Positions 8,596 to 18,051 of a stretch of 64,000 bases of DNA are shown in pieces. Numbering within the stretch: position 1 is the stretch's first letter; every line of letters starts with the position of its first letter. Under the pieces are notes generated by a model that was not told the DNA's origin, ran no database searches, and was given only the letters and a program-made list of their open reading frames with translations. The translations under genes and the position numbers were made by a program. Source of the DNA: Clostridiales bacterium (lineage in GTDB: Bacteria > Bacillota > Clostridia > Oscillospirales > Acutalibacteraceae); NCBI GenBank assembly GCA_022801595.1, contig JAAWSO010000003.1:62001-126000 (forward strand), read 5' to 3'.

Positions 8596-9594
8596 ATGAA
8601 CAAAGCGAAAACAGCCGCAAAAGGATTGGCCATTTGTGCGGCATTGGCCCTGACCATCGGCCTTACTGCCTGTGCCGACGGCAATTCCAATGCTACCCCA
8701 GGATCGCAAACGTCTGCCCAAGCCGGGGAGCAAACCGAAAAAAAGGTGGTAAAAATTTCCTACCTGCCCATTACCCATGGGCTGCCGCTCTTTGTGGAAT
8801 CGGAGCTGCAAAAACAAAACCCAGACATCCAAATCGAGCTTGTGAAATACGGCTCCTGGCCGGAACTGATGGATGCCTTAAACACAGGAAGAGTGGATGG
8901 TGCTTCGGTTCTGATTGAATTGGCCATGAAAGCAAAAACACAGGGAATTGATCTGAAAGCGGTTGCCCTGGGCCACCGGGACGGCAATGTCGTAGTAGCG
9001 AGCCAGTCTATTCAGCAAGTATCCGACCTAAAAGGGAAAACCTTTGCCATTCCTCACCGGCAGTCCTCCCACTATATTCTGCTTTGCCAAATGCTCCAGG
9101 AAAACGACCTGTCTATCGATGATCTCAACGTAGTGGAGCTGGGCCCCACCGAAATGCCGGCTGCGCTAGCCCAGGGCCAAATTGACGGCTACTGTGTGGC
9201 GGAGCCTTTTGGGGCAAAAGCCGTGTCCTTGAATGTAGGGAAAGTGCTTTATGAGTCTCCAGAGCTTTGGAACGACTCCATTTGCTGCGCGCTGGTCTTA
9301 AACAATACATTTATCCAAAAGAATCCAGGTGCAGCCAAAGAACTCGTTTCCCAATACGCCGAAGCAGGCGCTTACATTGGGCAGCACTCACAGGAAACCG
9401 ACGCCATTGCCAAGGAATATCTGAATGTGGACGATTCTGTGCTTCCGCTCTCCATGAAGTGGATTTCCTACGACCAACTGGCCATTACCCCAGAGGCGTA
9501 TGCGGACTTAACCAATAAGATGAAAACCTTTCAGATCTTAGAAAATCCGCCTTCCTATGAAGATTTCGTGGATGCTTCCCTGTTGGGTCAATAA
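8596..9594 (+). CDS. ABC transporter substrate-binding lipoprotein, nitrate/sulfonate/bicarbonate (NMT1/SsuA/NrtA) family
   Basis: Extracellular binding lipoprotein: residues 1-26 form a lipoprotein signal with lipobox LTAC, followed by a low-complexity linker. The mature part has the two-lobed NMT1-type fold markers YLPITHGLPLF, GRVDGA, and the stretch GQIDGYCVAEPFGAKA, which resembles the GxxDGFCVGEPW region of NrtA/CmpA nitrate/bicarbonate-binding proteins. The ligand cannot be assigned from sequence. It starts 30 bp after the cooS homologue with a GGGGGA ribosome site, and is followed by permease and ATPase genes, so all four genes form one operon. Confidence 0.88.
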   Translation: MNKAKTAAKGLAICAALALTIGLTACADGNSNATPGSQTSAQAGEQTEKKVVKISYLPITHGLPLFVESELQKQNPDIQIELVKYGSWPELMDALNTGRVDGASVLIELAMKAKTQGIDLKAVALGHRDGNVVVASQSIQQVSDLKGKTFAIPHRQSSHYILLCQMLQENDLSIDDLNVVELGPTEMPAALAQGQIDGYCVAEPFGAKAVSLNVGKVLYESPELWNDSICCALVLNNTFIQKNPGAAKELVSQYAEAGAYIGQHSQETDAIAKEYLNVDDSVLPLSMKWISYDQLAITPEAYADLTNKMKTFQILENPPSYEDFVDASLLGQ

Positions 9595-9617
9595 AGAAAC
9601 AAAGAGGAGGACACACG

Positions 9618-10396
9618 ATGCAAAAGATTTGGAAAGGTGCGCTGCATATCCTCGTTGGATTTGGGGGCCTGCTGCTAATTTGGCAGTTGGTGGCTTCCTT
9701 TGCTGGGTTCAACCCTGCCCTGTTTCCCTCTCCCTGGCAAGCGTTGCTGGGCCTGGGGGAGCTTGCGGGAAACGGAACGTTATGGATTGGCATTCAGGAC
9801 AGCATGATCCGCTTTTTAATTGGCTACTGCATTGCAGCGGTACTGGCTATTTCCCTAGGTCTGGTGCTGGGCTGGTTTAGCCGAGCTTGGAGCTTTGTCA
9901 ACCCAGTTGTTCAATGGTTACGCCCCATTTCCCCCATCGCCTGGATGCCTTTCATTGTGCTATGGTTTGGCATCGGCGATCTCCCGGCCATTGTCATCAT
10001 CATTTACGCTGCGTTTTTCCCGGTATTGCTGACCACCGTATCTGCGGTGGTGAAGGTGGACCCGATCTATTTAAAGGTTGCGAAAAACTTCGGGATTCAG
10101 CAGCCCCAGATTCTGTTCAAAATTATTTTTCCCGCCATTTTCCCCCAGATTATGAATGGCCTGCGTCTGGCTCTGGGAACCGCTTGGGTATTTTTGGTGG
10201 CCGGCGAAATGGTGGGCGCCCAATCCGGCTTGGGATACCTGATCATTGATTCCCGCAACAATCTGCGGGCGGACCATTTGATGGCGGTGATGATTGTCAT
10301 TGGCATCATCGGATTTTTGCTGGATACGGGTATCCGGCAAATCGAACGGCTGGCGTCGAAAAATTGGAGTGCTGCAGCCGGAAAAGGAGGGGCCTA

Positions 10397-10397
<1 letters not shown>
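9618..10397 (+). CDS. ABC transporter permease, SsuC/TauC/NrtB type
   Basis: Membrane permease of 259 residues with about six hydrophobic segments and a BPD_transp_1 region: the cytoplasmic EAA-like loop is visible at about residues 150-175 ([19 protein letters not shown], then [17 protein letters not shown]). It has the family's short N-terminal segment [10 protein letters not shown]. Starts behind GAGGAGGAC, 23 bp after the binding-protein gene, and its TAA overlaps the ATG of the ATPase gene by one base, implying translational coupling. Confidence 0.93.
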
Positions 10398-11170
<773 letters not shown>

Positions 11171-11222
11171 AAAAAGCAGAGTCCCCGCCCCAATTTCTTG
11201 GACAGGAACTCTGCTTTTTCTT
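11171..11222. terminator. bidirectional intrinsic terminator
   Basis: AAAAAGCAGAGT ... ACTCTGCTTTTT stem with T runs on both strands, between the convergent ABC ATPase gene and the DHHW gene. Confidence 0.9.
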
Positions 11223-11274
11223 TTTTATTCCGCGCCAAAACCGGCCGGGAAATTTTTCTCCGCCAGACAAGTTG

Positions 11275-12429
11275 TCAGCGGGTTAAGAGGGAAAGGTTCG
11301 CATCGCTGGCGAAGCCGCTGATATTATACAAAACCAAAATTTCATTGACTCCGCTTTCCTTCACAAGTTGGGAGATGGGCGCGCGGTAATGCCGAAGATC
11401 CACTAGATACACTTCCTCGTAATCGTTGGCCGCAAAGGTGGCGAAGCTGTTGGCATAGGAATCTTTAATCAGCATCAGCTTCCGGCCATTTTTGTTGCTG
11501 GTGGTAATTTTAGTGATGGGCTGGTTGCCGTCCAGGAAAACCGAGTATTTATCCTTCGTTTCCAGATGGCTGGTTTCATACAGAGTGTTGGTTACCTTTT
11601 TGCCTTGGTTGTAATCCACCGTCAACGACGTTTCCTGCCCAGGCAGGAAAGCCGTGATGGTATCGGGCTTGGCGGTGTACAGGCTGGCCTTGGAATAGGT
11701 GGTGCCATAGAAAGCGTCGCTGAGCACCTTTTGCTGATACCAATCCGGCGCCTTCACCTCCAGCCCTACGGCCTGGCACCAAACCTGATAGGCGTAGCAC
11801 ACGCCCAGGTTGGTCCAGTGGTGGTCGGTCCGATAATAGATGTATTCTTGATTGTGGTCCTTGAGAGCCTGCCGCACATCCACAAAATTCGGGATCGTGT
11901 CAACCGCCTCCTGGATCAGCTCATCCTGATCTACCTCCGGCGCAAACGGCGGCAGCTTGTCCTGTAAGGAATAGCTGGCGGTGGGCGCCAACATGGTCCG
12001 CACATCAACGCCAAACTCCTGCTTGATCTTTTCCGCAAACGTCTTGACGGATTGGAGGTTTTCCGTATATTTGCTCCGGTCCACCTGATCCAGCATCTCG
12101 ATGAGATAGCCGTCTTTCGCAAAGTAAACCCCGCCGGAATCCTTTTTCAGCAAGGCCACTTCCGCCATGGTCTTGGCCCCCACCCACACGTCGCGGAACG
12201 CGAAATGGTCGGTGACATAGGTTTCCACGCCGTCAGTAAACTTGCTGCTGATCAGGTTATCCCAGGAGAATTCAGGGAAGGTGGCCAGAACCCGGTTTTC
12301 GTTTTCAGAAAAGCTTTTCTTGGGCCAGGCCACGTTGACAATTGCCAAAGCCCCCAGGATCACCACAAAAACCACCACCACACAAATGGCTTTGAACCGT
12401 TTGGTTTCGGGCTTTCTTTTGTATTTCAC
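11275..12429 (-). CDS. DHHW-motif SGNH-like protein, AlgJ/AlgX-type polysaccharide O-acetylation
   Basis: A 384-residue protein with one N-terminal membrane anchor (about residues 12-34) and an extracellular domain carrying RTDHHWTNLG at about 185, the namesake motif of the DHHW family, and the N-terminal pattern SENENRVLATFPEFSW common in AlgX/AlgJ-like proteins. These partners accept acetyl groups from an MBOAT protein and transfer them to a cell-surface glycan. It starts 11 bp after the MBOAT gene. The glycan acceptor is unknown. Confidence 0.85.
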   Translation of the reverse strand: MKYKRKPETKRFKAICVVVVFVVILGALAIVNVAWPKKSFSENENRVLATFPEFSWDNLISSKFTDGVETYVTDHFAFRDVWVGAKTMAEVALLKKDSGGVYFAKDGYLIEMLDQVDRSKYTENLQSVKTFAEKIKQEFGVDVRTMLAPTASYSLQDKLPPFAPEVDQDELIQEAVDTIPNFVDVRQALKDHNQEYIYYRTDHHWTNLGVCYAYQVWCQAVGLEVKAPDWYQQKVLSDAFYGTTYSKASLYTAKPDTITAFLPGQETSLTVDYNQGKKVTNTLYETSHLETKDKYSVFLDGNQPITKITTSNKNGRKLMLIKDSYANSFATFAANDYEEVYLVDLRHYRAPISQLVKESGVNEILVLYNISGFASDANLSLLTR

Positions 12430-12440
12430 GTTCCCACCTC

Positions 12441-13853
12441 CTAAAACCGAAAGTACAAGAAGGGATTGTAGGTACTATCCACCAAATAGGCCACAGAAAT
12501 CAGGAAGAACCCTGCCAGCACCACATTTTGCACCACAGCGGGCAGGATTTTCCGGTCCTCCCACACCCGCATCAGGGTACGCCCAACCTTGGCGGGCAGC
12601 GGCGTACAGCCGAGAATCAGGATCACCAGCAGGATGGCGTTGGTCATCAGCAGGTAAATGGCCCGGTCGTCCACAAAGGCCAGGCCGCCAAAACCGAACA
12701 TGGCCTTGATATATTCCCAGCCCTTGCCCAGATCGTCAAAGGCGAAGATCACCCAACTGATGATAACGAAAAACATGGTGTAAATATGTCCGAAAACCGC
12801 CGGGATTTTCTGGAGCAGCTTGAGCAGGAACAGCTTTTCGCACATGAGCAAAACGCCGTAATACGCGCCCCACACCATAAAATTCCAGCTTGCCCCGTGC
12901 CAGATTCCGGTGCACAGCCACACAATGGCAATGTTCACAAGCTGGCGGGGAATGCCCTTCCGGTTGCCGCCCAAGGGGATGTATACATATTCCCGGAACC
13001 AAGTGCCCAGGGAAATGTGCCACCTGCGCCAAAATTCCGTGACGCTTTTGGAAATATACGGGTATTGGAAGTTTTCCAAAAAATGAAAGCCAAACATCTT
13101 TCCAAGGCCAATGGCCATGTCCGAGTAGCCGGAAAAATCGAAATAGATCTGGAACGTGTAGGCAATGGCGCCGATCCAGGTGCCTACCACGCTCAATTCC
13201 CCCACCTGCATGGCGGAAAGCTCGGTCCAAATAGCGCCGATGCTGTTGGCCAGCAGCACCTTCTTGGCCAAGCCCAGGACAAACCGCTGCACGCCGTCGG
13301 CAAACAGATCGGTGGTTTCCCTGCGGTGGTTGAGCTGCTCCGCGATGGTGGAGTACCGCACAATGGGCCCCGCTACCAATTGGGGGAACAGAGCCACATA
13401 AGCGCCAAAGGAAATGATATTCCGCTGAGCTTGGGCGTCCCCCCGATACACGTCGATGGTATACGACATGGTCTGGAAGGTGTAAAAGGAAATGCCAATA
13501 GGCAGCGACAGGTTCAAAACCGGTATGGAAGCCCCCGTAATCGCGTTGATGTTTTCAATGATAAATTCGCTGTATTTAAAGAAGCCCAGCGACGCCAGGT
13601 TAATCAGCACCGAGGAAACCAAGAAAATTTTCGCTTTCCCGGTCCCCCGATACTTCTGCACCATCCAGCCATGAAAATAGTCCACTAGCGTGGAAAAAAT
13701 CATGAGCAGGACATAAATTGGCTCTCCCCATGCATAAAAAACCAGACTCGCCAAAAATAGAATCAGGTTTTTGATCGGACGCGGGGAGAGGAAATAGATC
13801 CCCAGCACAAGGGGGAAAAAAAGGAACATAAAGTTTAGGCTACTAAAGACCAT
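12441..13853 (-). CDS. MBOAT family O-acyltransferase, AlgI/DltB-like
   Basis: Polytopic membrane acyltransferase (470 aa, about 11 membrane segments) that moves acetyl groups across the membrane. The catalytic His lies in GIWHGASWNF at about 320. The ATG at 13853 follows GGAGGGG; 40 extra in-frame codons upstream lack a ribosome site. Together with the DHHW gene it forms a two-gene exopolysaccharide or wall-polymer acetylation module. It lacks dlt-type neighbours, so D-alanylation is less likely. Its upstream end is 150 bp from the GNAT gene. Confidence 0.92.
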   Translation of the reverse strand: MVFSSLNFMFLFFPLVLGIYFLSPRPIKNLILFLASLVFYAWGEPIYVLLMIFSTLVDYFHGWMVQKYRGTGKAKIFLVSSVLINLASLGFFKYSEFIIENINAITGASIPVLNLSLPIGISFYTFQTMSYTIDVYRGDAQAQRNIISFGAYVALFPQLVAGPIVRYSTIAEQLNHRRETTDLFADGVQRFVLGLAKKVLLANSIGAIWTELSAMQVGELSVVGTWIGAIAYTFQIYFDFSGYSDMAIGLGKMFGFHFLENFQYPYISKSVTEFWRRWHISLGTWFREYVYIPLGGNRKGIPRQLVNIAIVWLCTGIWHGASWNFMVWGAYYGVLLMCEKLFLLKLLQKIPAVFGHIYTMFFVIISWVIFAFDDLGKGWEYIKAMFGFGGLAFVDDRAIYLLMTNAILLVILILGCTPLPAKVGRTLMRVWEDRKILPAVVQNVVLAGFFLISVAYLVDSTYNPFLYFRF

Positions 13854-14003
13854 ATAGCCCCTCCATCCCAAAGTGAACTCGTTTTTGGAGCAAGGTTTAT
13901 CCAAAAACCAATAAAAACCAATACTTTCTATTATACCGCAAAAGATAAGTGTTGCAAATGATTTCTTGCCCACAAGGCCTCTAATCTTTCCATAAAATTC
14001 CGG

Positions 14004-14543
14004 TTAATATTCAGCTCTTTCCACAGAAGCCACCGGCTTTTCTTCAACCACTTTCTCCATCACGTAATCATCCATGACAAAACCATGGCCAATGTCCGTT
14101 TTTTGTTCCCGGACGACCGTGAATCCTTTCTTTTTGTACACAGCGACGGCCGCTTCATTGAACCGGTTGACCGTCAGCCAAATGGCCTCGTAGCCCTTTT
14201 GTCCGCAAAGCTCCTCCAAAAACGCGAAAGTCTGGCTGGCATAGCCCTTGCCCCGGCACTCCTGTTTCAGATACAGCTTGCTTAAAAACAGCTTGTTCTC
14301 ATCGGGCCGCACCCCGCAATACCCCACCGGACGCCCCTCCGCGATTAAAAAATAATACTGGTATCCCTGCTCCCGAATCTGCTGGGTGAGGGCGGCAGCG
14401 GACTGGAACCGCTCCACCATATAGTCGATCTGCTCCCCCGTGAGGATCACTGGGAAATATTCGTGCCAAATGCCACTGGCCAAAGCCGCCAGCGTTTTGA
14501 TCTTTTCCGCTGTCTGAACCAGCTCCATGCAAATTCGATCCAT
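14004..14543 (-). CDS. GNAT family N-acetyltransferase
   Basis: The 179-residue protein, ATG at 14543 behind AAGGAAGG, shows the GNAT acetyl-CoA loop LKQECRGKGYASQTF (Q/RxxGxG/A type, about residues 106-120), a YCGVRP strand and the C-terminal NEAAVAVYKKKGF segment. Substrate unknown. The frame stays open for 66 more codons upstream but those read through the dispersed repeat (copy 2) and are unlikely to be translated. Confidence 0.9.
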   Translation of the reverse strand: MDRICMELVQTAEKIKTLAALASGIWHEYFPVILTGEQIDYMVERFQSAAALTQQIREQGYQYYFLIAEGRPVGYCGVRPDENKLFLSKLYLKQECRGKGYASQTFAFLEELCGQKGYEAIWLTVNRFNEAAVAVYKKKGFTVVREQKTDIGHGFVMDDYVMEKVVEEKPVASVERAEY

Positions 14544-14564
14544 CTTTTCCTTCCTTTCTTTGCC

Positions 14565-15025
14565 AGAGAGCTGGCGTTTCGTTCGGACGGCGAGGACGGC
14601 AAGCCGCCTGTTCGCTCGCGCGAGTCGCTCGTGTCGCGCTCGATCTTGCAGATGCTCCCGAAGTTTCCAAAGAGCAAACGGGAAAGTTTCCTCGGAAAAG
14701 AAATCCGGTTTGCCACGCAAATTTGACATCTTCGATGGCAAAAGGATTTCTCCTATCTTTCTTCCAAGGTGGCAAGGTAGAGGGACGGAGTCCTCCCTCG
14801 TTCTCCGCAGACAACGAAACCCTTAGCCTAAGAAAAAAGATCAGGAGGGGAGGCCAGCGAGCTGACAATTCGCTCGTCCCTCGCTTGGATGAGCAAAAAC
14901 TTGAAACTCAAGCGTCGCGCTCGGCTGGCAGACGCTCCCGCCGCTCTCCAAACCCAAACTCCTCCAACGCCCAAAGGAGGGAAACCCCTTGACCAGAGGC
15001 TCCCCTCCTTTTTCCCGTCGGCTGA
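14565..15025. repeat. dispersed intergenic repeat, copy 2 (longest)
   Basis: No gene is supported here. 14573-14860 is closely similar to 21305-21635: shared blocks include GAAAAGAAATCCGGTTTGCC, GCAAATTTGACAT/GTC, GATGGCAAAAGGATTTCT and AAAAAAGATCAGGAGGGGAG. A second part (14870-14950) repeats the CGCTCGTCCCTCGCTTGGAT module. It ends in a GGAGGG...CCCTCC stem with a T run (14980-15020) that may be a plus-strand terminator. The element begins just upstream of the GNAT ribosome site. Confidence 0.8.
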
Positions 15026-15048
15026 ACACACCATCTGCCATCGCCGAA

Positions 15049-15870
15049 TTAAAACATGGCGTTAAACGCGTTGACGCCTTTCTGCACTTCATTTTGCGCG
15101 AACTTAATGGCTTCCGCGCTGGTAACGTCATCGTTGGCCTCATCCACCGCGCCCAACATGATGAAGGCTACATAGTCGCCGTTGCGCACCACACGGGAGG
15201 CATTCAGCTTCGCACCATCCTTGGGATACACAAATGCCGTTTCCACATACTGGTCCCGGGCCTTGTTCATAGCGGTTTCCAACTGGGCGCCCTTGCCTCT
15301 TGCCGCCTTCATCACGATCAGCTGGTCTGGATTCGCGCTGATAGCAGGCGCCTCGCCATACGCGCTTTCCACCAAATTCTTGTCCACCGAGAATAGCCCG
15401 TAAATCATATCTTCACTCATTTGCATATCCGGCAGATAATCGCTCCCATAGGCTTTCGCCACTCCCTTGGCGACCTGCTGGGGGGTCAAGGAAGACGCAG
15501 GCTTGGACGGCGCGGCGGAAGAAACCGAAGGTTTGGATTCTGCCGGCTTCGAGCTGACGGAAGAAGAGGCGTTAGGCTTGGAGGCCACTGGTTTGGAAGA
15601 AGCCGTGCTGGAAGAGGACGGCTTTGAAGAAACCGTGCTGGAAACCTGGGAGGAAACCGCGCTGGAGCTTTCCGGCGCGGAGGAACCCTCGCTGGAAACC
15701 GTGCTTTCCGCCCCGGATTCCAGGTCAGAGCTGTCGCTGGTCTGGCTGGACAGTAAGGAAGCCGTATCAGACTCCATACTGGCCACGCTGCTGCTGTTGT
15801 CGCCGCCGCAGCCTGCCAATACCCCTGCCGCCAAAGCGGTGGTCAAAAGTGCAATTATTATTTTTTTCAT
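15049..15870 (-). CDS. DUF4358-like lipoprotein with long Ser-rich linker
   Basis: Signal peptide with lipobox LAGC (Cys21) followed by about 100 residues of Ser/Pro/Lys-rich repeats (SSKPxxS units), then a C-terminal domain of about 145 residues with the DMIYGLFSVDKNLVESAYG start, an MKAARGKGAQLE strand and the NGDYVAFIMLGAVDEAN end that resemble DUF4358 proteins of Clostridia. Predicted to be a membrane-anchored surface protein held out by the linker. Function unknown. It follows a GGGG-type ribosome site. Confidence 0.75.
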   Translation of the reverse strand: MKKIIIALLTTALAAGVLAGCGGDNSSSVASMESDTASLLSSQTSDSSDLESGAESTVSSEGSSAPESSSAVSSQVSSTVSSKPSSSSTASSKPVASKPNASSSVSSKPAESKPSVSSAAPSKPASSLTPQQVAKGVAKAYGSDYLPDMQMSEDMIYGLFSVDKNLVESAYGEAPAISANPDQLIVMKAARGKGAQLETAMNKARDQYVETAFVYPKDGAKLNASRVVRNGDYVAFIMLGAVDEANDDVTSAEAIKFAQNEVQKGVNAFNAMF

Positions 15871-16014
15871 GGTCTAGTTACCCCTTTCGGCATTGCGTAA
15901 AGCAATACTATTTGTTATATTTTTATTTTTTCTCCATTTTGTTATAGATGCAATTGGGCTTTCTGGAACCTTTCGGAATGGGTTTGATTCTGGTTTCGTT
16001 CCGATGATTCAACC

Positions 16015-16055
16015 ACAATTTGTAATATATTAATACTAAACTACAATTTGTAATA
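16015..16055. repeat. two direct repeats of ACAATTTGTAATA
   Basis: Copies at 16015-16027 and 16043-16055, start to start 28 bp, in an AT-rich gap between the lipoprotein gene and the sigma/anti-sigma pair. The core ACAAATTGT is near-palindromic, as expected for protein binding. Function unknown. Confidence 0.45.
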
Positions 16056-16102
16056 ATCAATTCCCTACTTATTGTTAATTTTTTCAAGAAAAATACCATT
16101 TG

Positions 16103-16681
16103 TTATCCCAGATCGCTTTCCTCAATCCACTGGCCGTCCACATTTTCATAGCGTTGGGGGTTGGCGGGGTCGGTCTGCCGATAAGCGTCCAACAACACCT
16201 GCTCCCCTTCCCACCTTCCAAAAAATAAGAGGGCCGCCGGGCATCCGTCCATCGCTCGCTCCATGGAAACCGGAGCCTGCCCCAGCTCCCAGCCCGCCGG
16301 CGCTTTCCACACCTTGGCTAGTCGGAACGGCTCCTGCGGGTCCCCGGTAGCCTCCACTTTGACCGCCGCCTCCGCCTGGTTGAGCAACAAATCCAACGGA
16401 TCGCTCCGGGCCTGCTTCGGTTCCCCCGGCGCTTCCGACACGGAAAAGGCCGCTGGTTCCGGGGTATGGGCCACCGAAGGTGAAGCTTGGTTGGAGCCAA
16501 ACAGCAACATCGGAATACAGACCAGCGCAACCGCTGCTGCCGTGGTGGTTCCCAGCATCACCAAAAAGGCTCGTTTTGGCTTGTTTTCTGGAAGGGGAGC
16601 CAGGTCGAGATCATCCATCTCTTCCTGGGCATGGGAGGCTTTTTCGTAAACGCCGTCCAAAAACTCCCGATCCGTTTTCAT
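16103..16681 (-). CDS. putative membrane-anchored anti-sigma factor
   Basis: The 192-residue protein, ATG at 16681, overlaps the sigma-factor stop by 4 bp (ATGA), which couples the pair. It has an acidic cytoplasmic N-terminus (about 1-40), one membrane segment (FLVMLGTTTAAAVALVCIPMLL region, about 40-60) and an extracytoplasmic domain of about 130 residues. Topology and position are those of ECF anti-sigma factors, but no known anti-sigma domain (such as a HxxxCxxC zinc motif) is visible, so the role is inferred from context. Confidence 0.65.
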   Translation of the reverse strand: MKTDREFLDGVYEKASHAQEEMDDLDLAPLPENKPKRAFLVMLGTTTAAAVALVCIPMLLFGSNQASPSVAHTPEPAAFSVSEAPGEPKQARSDPLDLLLNQAEAAVKVEATGDPQEPFRLAKVWKAPAGWELGQAPVSMERAMDGCPAALLFFGRWEGEQVLLDAYRQTDPANPQRYENVDGQWIEESDLG

Positions 16682-17223
16682 AAAGAATCCTCCTTTTCCA
16701 TTTCTTTCCGCAGGGCCTTGCGGGCCCGGTGCACCAGCACCTTGGTGGCCGCCACCGTTTTCTCCAAAATCTCCCCGGTTTCCGCCAGAGAAAGCCCATT
16801 CCACTGGGTCAGCCACAACGCCTGGCGGTACTCCGGCTTCAGCCGTTTCACGGCGGCTTCCAGAGCCTCCATGGTCTCCCGGTGAAACACCAAATCCTCC
16901 AGGGTTTTCCGGTCGGCCAGCCCCTGCACCGACTCCAAATCCGTTTGGGCCGCCTTGCCCTGCCTCCGCATCAGGTCGATGGCCCGGCGTTTCGCGATGG
17001 TGAACAAAAATGTTTTCAACTGGCAGCGGGGCTGGTACCGGTCGGGATGCAGATAAAACCAGGCAAATACCTCCTGGGCAATGTCCTCGGCCGACTCAAA
17101 ATTTTTGGTATAGGCAAGGGTAAAGTACACCACGGCGTGACGATGGCGCAGCACCAACGCTTCAAAAGCCGCTACGTCCCCCTGGAGAAAGGCCTTGTAA
17201 TATTCCTGATCTGAGGTTGCCAT
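16678..17223 (-). CDS. RNA polymerase sigma factor, ECF subfamily
   Basis: An alternative sigma factor of 181 residues. Region 2 is visible at about 20-85 (SAEDIAQEVFAWFY, TFLFTIAKRRAIDLMRR) and region 4 at about 120-175 (LKPEYRQALWLTQWNGLSLA, then KVLVHRARKALRKEM). Region 3 is absent, as is normal for ECF. It is followed by a translationally coupled membrane protein, a probable anti-sigma factor, and preceded by a TGTAAC-N16-CGAATA sequence that could be its own target promoter. Confidence 0.92.
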   Translation of the reverse strand: MATSDQEYYKAFLQGDVAAFEALVLRHRHAVVYFTLAYTKNFESAEDIAQEVFAWFYLHPDRYQPRCQLKTFLFTIAKRRAIDLMRRQGKAAQTDLESVQGLADRKTLEDLVFHRETMEALEAAVKRLKPEYRQALWLTQWNGLSLAETGEILEKTVAATKVLVHRARKALRKEMEKEDSL

Positions 17224-17252
17224 GTCACACCGCCCCTTTGCCTTCCTTTCCT

Positions 17253-17280
17253 TATTCGCACAAAAACAGGAAAGGTTACA
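17253..17280 (-). promoter_or_regulatory. candidate ECF-type autoregulated promoter
   Basis: Minus-strand TGTAAC (17280-17275), 16-bp spacer, CGAATA (17258-17253), 30 bp upstream of the sigma-factor gene. ECF promoters commonly have an AAC in the -35 element and CG-containing -10; the match is by eye. No sigma-A promoter is obvious in this short gap. Confidence 0.4.
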
Positions 17281-17295
17281 CCCAATCTTTCCTGT
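17261..17295 (-). terminator. intrinsic terminator downstream of the XRE remnant
   Basis: ACAGGAAAG / CTTTCCTGT perfect 9-bp arms (17266-17274, 17287-17295), followed on the minus strand by TTTTTG. It starts within the stop codon of the XRE remnant and overlaps the candidate ECF promoter. Confidence 0.65.
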
Positions 17296-17514
17296 TACGC
17301 TTCTTCTTGCAAAATTTCATCTGTTATGACTCCAAACGCCTTAACCAAACAAAAAACCTCATAATCCGTGATAATACGGGCATTCCGTTGGATTTTGCTG
17401 ATGGCCTGCTGGTCAATGCCCACGCCCAACACCTGCAATTTCACCGCCAGGAAAACAAAGATTTTCATGCTCCAGCGTCTCGCGTCCCAAAAAAGGCTGC
17501 CTCGCCTTTCTCAT
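17295..17514 (-). pseudogene. frameshifted XRE-type HTH regulator remnant
   Basis: A 57-codon frame (17468 to 17295) encodes FLAVKLQVLGVGID, then QQAISKIQRNARIITDYE and a CLVKAFGV tail, which is the helix-turn-helix core and tail of the XRE family. Its N-terminal part is in another frame starting MRKARQ at 17514, which stops after 33 codons. Joining them needs one frameshift at about 17465-17480. Full-length relatives carry both parts in one frame, so this is most likely a dead gene. Its own terminator remains. The gap 17515-17987 shows no other credible gene, T-box or riboswitch. Confidence 0.65.
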
Positions 17515-17987
17515 ATCTCACATATTATTACATCAATCAGACGTAAAATCAAGCGCGCTTCTACAAAATTCTCTCAAAAAGGAGTGATTTTTCCATGGGG
17601 CTTCCTTGTTCTTTTTCTTTTCTTATCTTACCAGCAGAAAGGGGTCTGTACACTTTCTTCCATCACGGTTAACGCTTTGGGAAGACGCGAAAGCGCAATC
17701 GTCATCCATTTCATTTGGAGGAAACCGAATGAGACGCGCGCAAATCAGTCTTGGGTCAGGAGCGAGAGCTCCTCGCTCAACGCTGGGACCTTCCATAACG
17801 GTGACGGTTCGGAAATCCGCCCTCCGGCTTTCCAGAGCCCCCTTGGAAAACGCAAGAAATCCGGTCCTTTTTTCAAAAATTACCAGAAAATAGCCCGTAT
17901 CTTTCTTTTTTCCACGATTTTTGCCGGGTTTGATCGGAAAAACTTGCAAAAACCCGGGATTTTTGTCAATTTGCGTGGCTTCCCATA

Positions 17988-18016
17988 TTGACGGACGCTT
18001 CATGACCTACTATAAT
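17988..18016 (+). promoter_or_regulatory. sigma-A promoter of ilvBN
   Basis: TTGACG (17988-17993), 17-bp spacer, TATAAT (18011-18016), leaving a leader of about 30 bases before ilvB. The leader is too short for a T-box, and none was seen upstream. Confidence 0.85.
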
Positions 18017-18051
18017 GATAGATAAACCATTCTTTGAAAGGAGGGCTACCC

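Noticed and set aside
14544..14741. N-terminal extension of the GNAT protein
   Set aside because: The extra 66 codons lie within the dispersed repeat and have no ribosome site; the ATG at 14543 has a good one.
17515..17987. T-box or other leader controlling ilvB
   Set aside because: No T-box sequence or specifier stem was found and the mapped promoter leaves a leader of only about 30 bases.
17623..18003. 126-codon minus ORF upstream of ilvB
   Set aside because: No ribosome site, overlaps the ilvB promoter, no recognisable domain.
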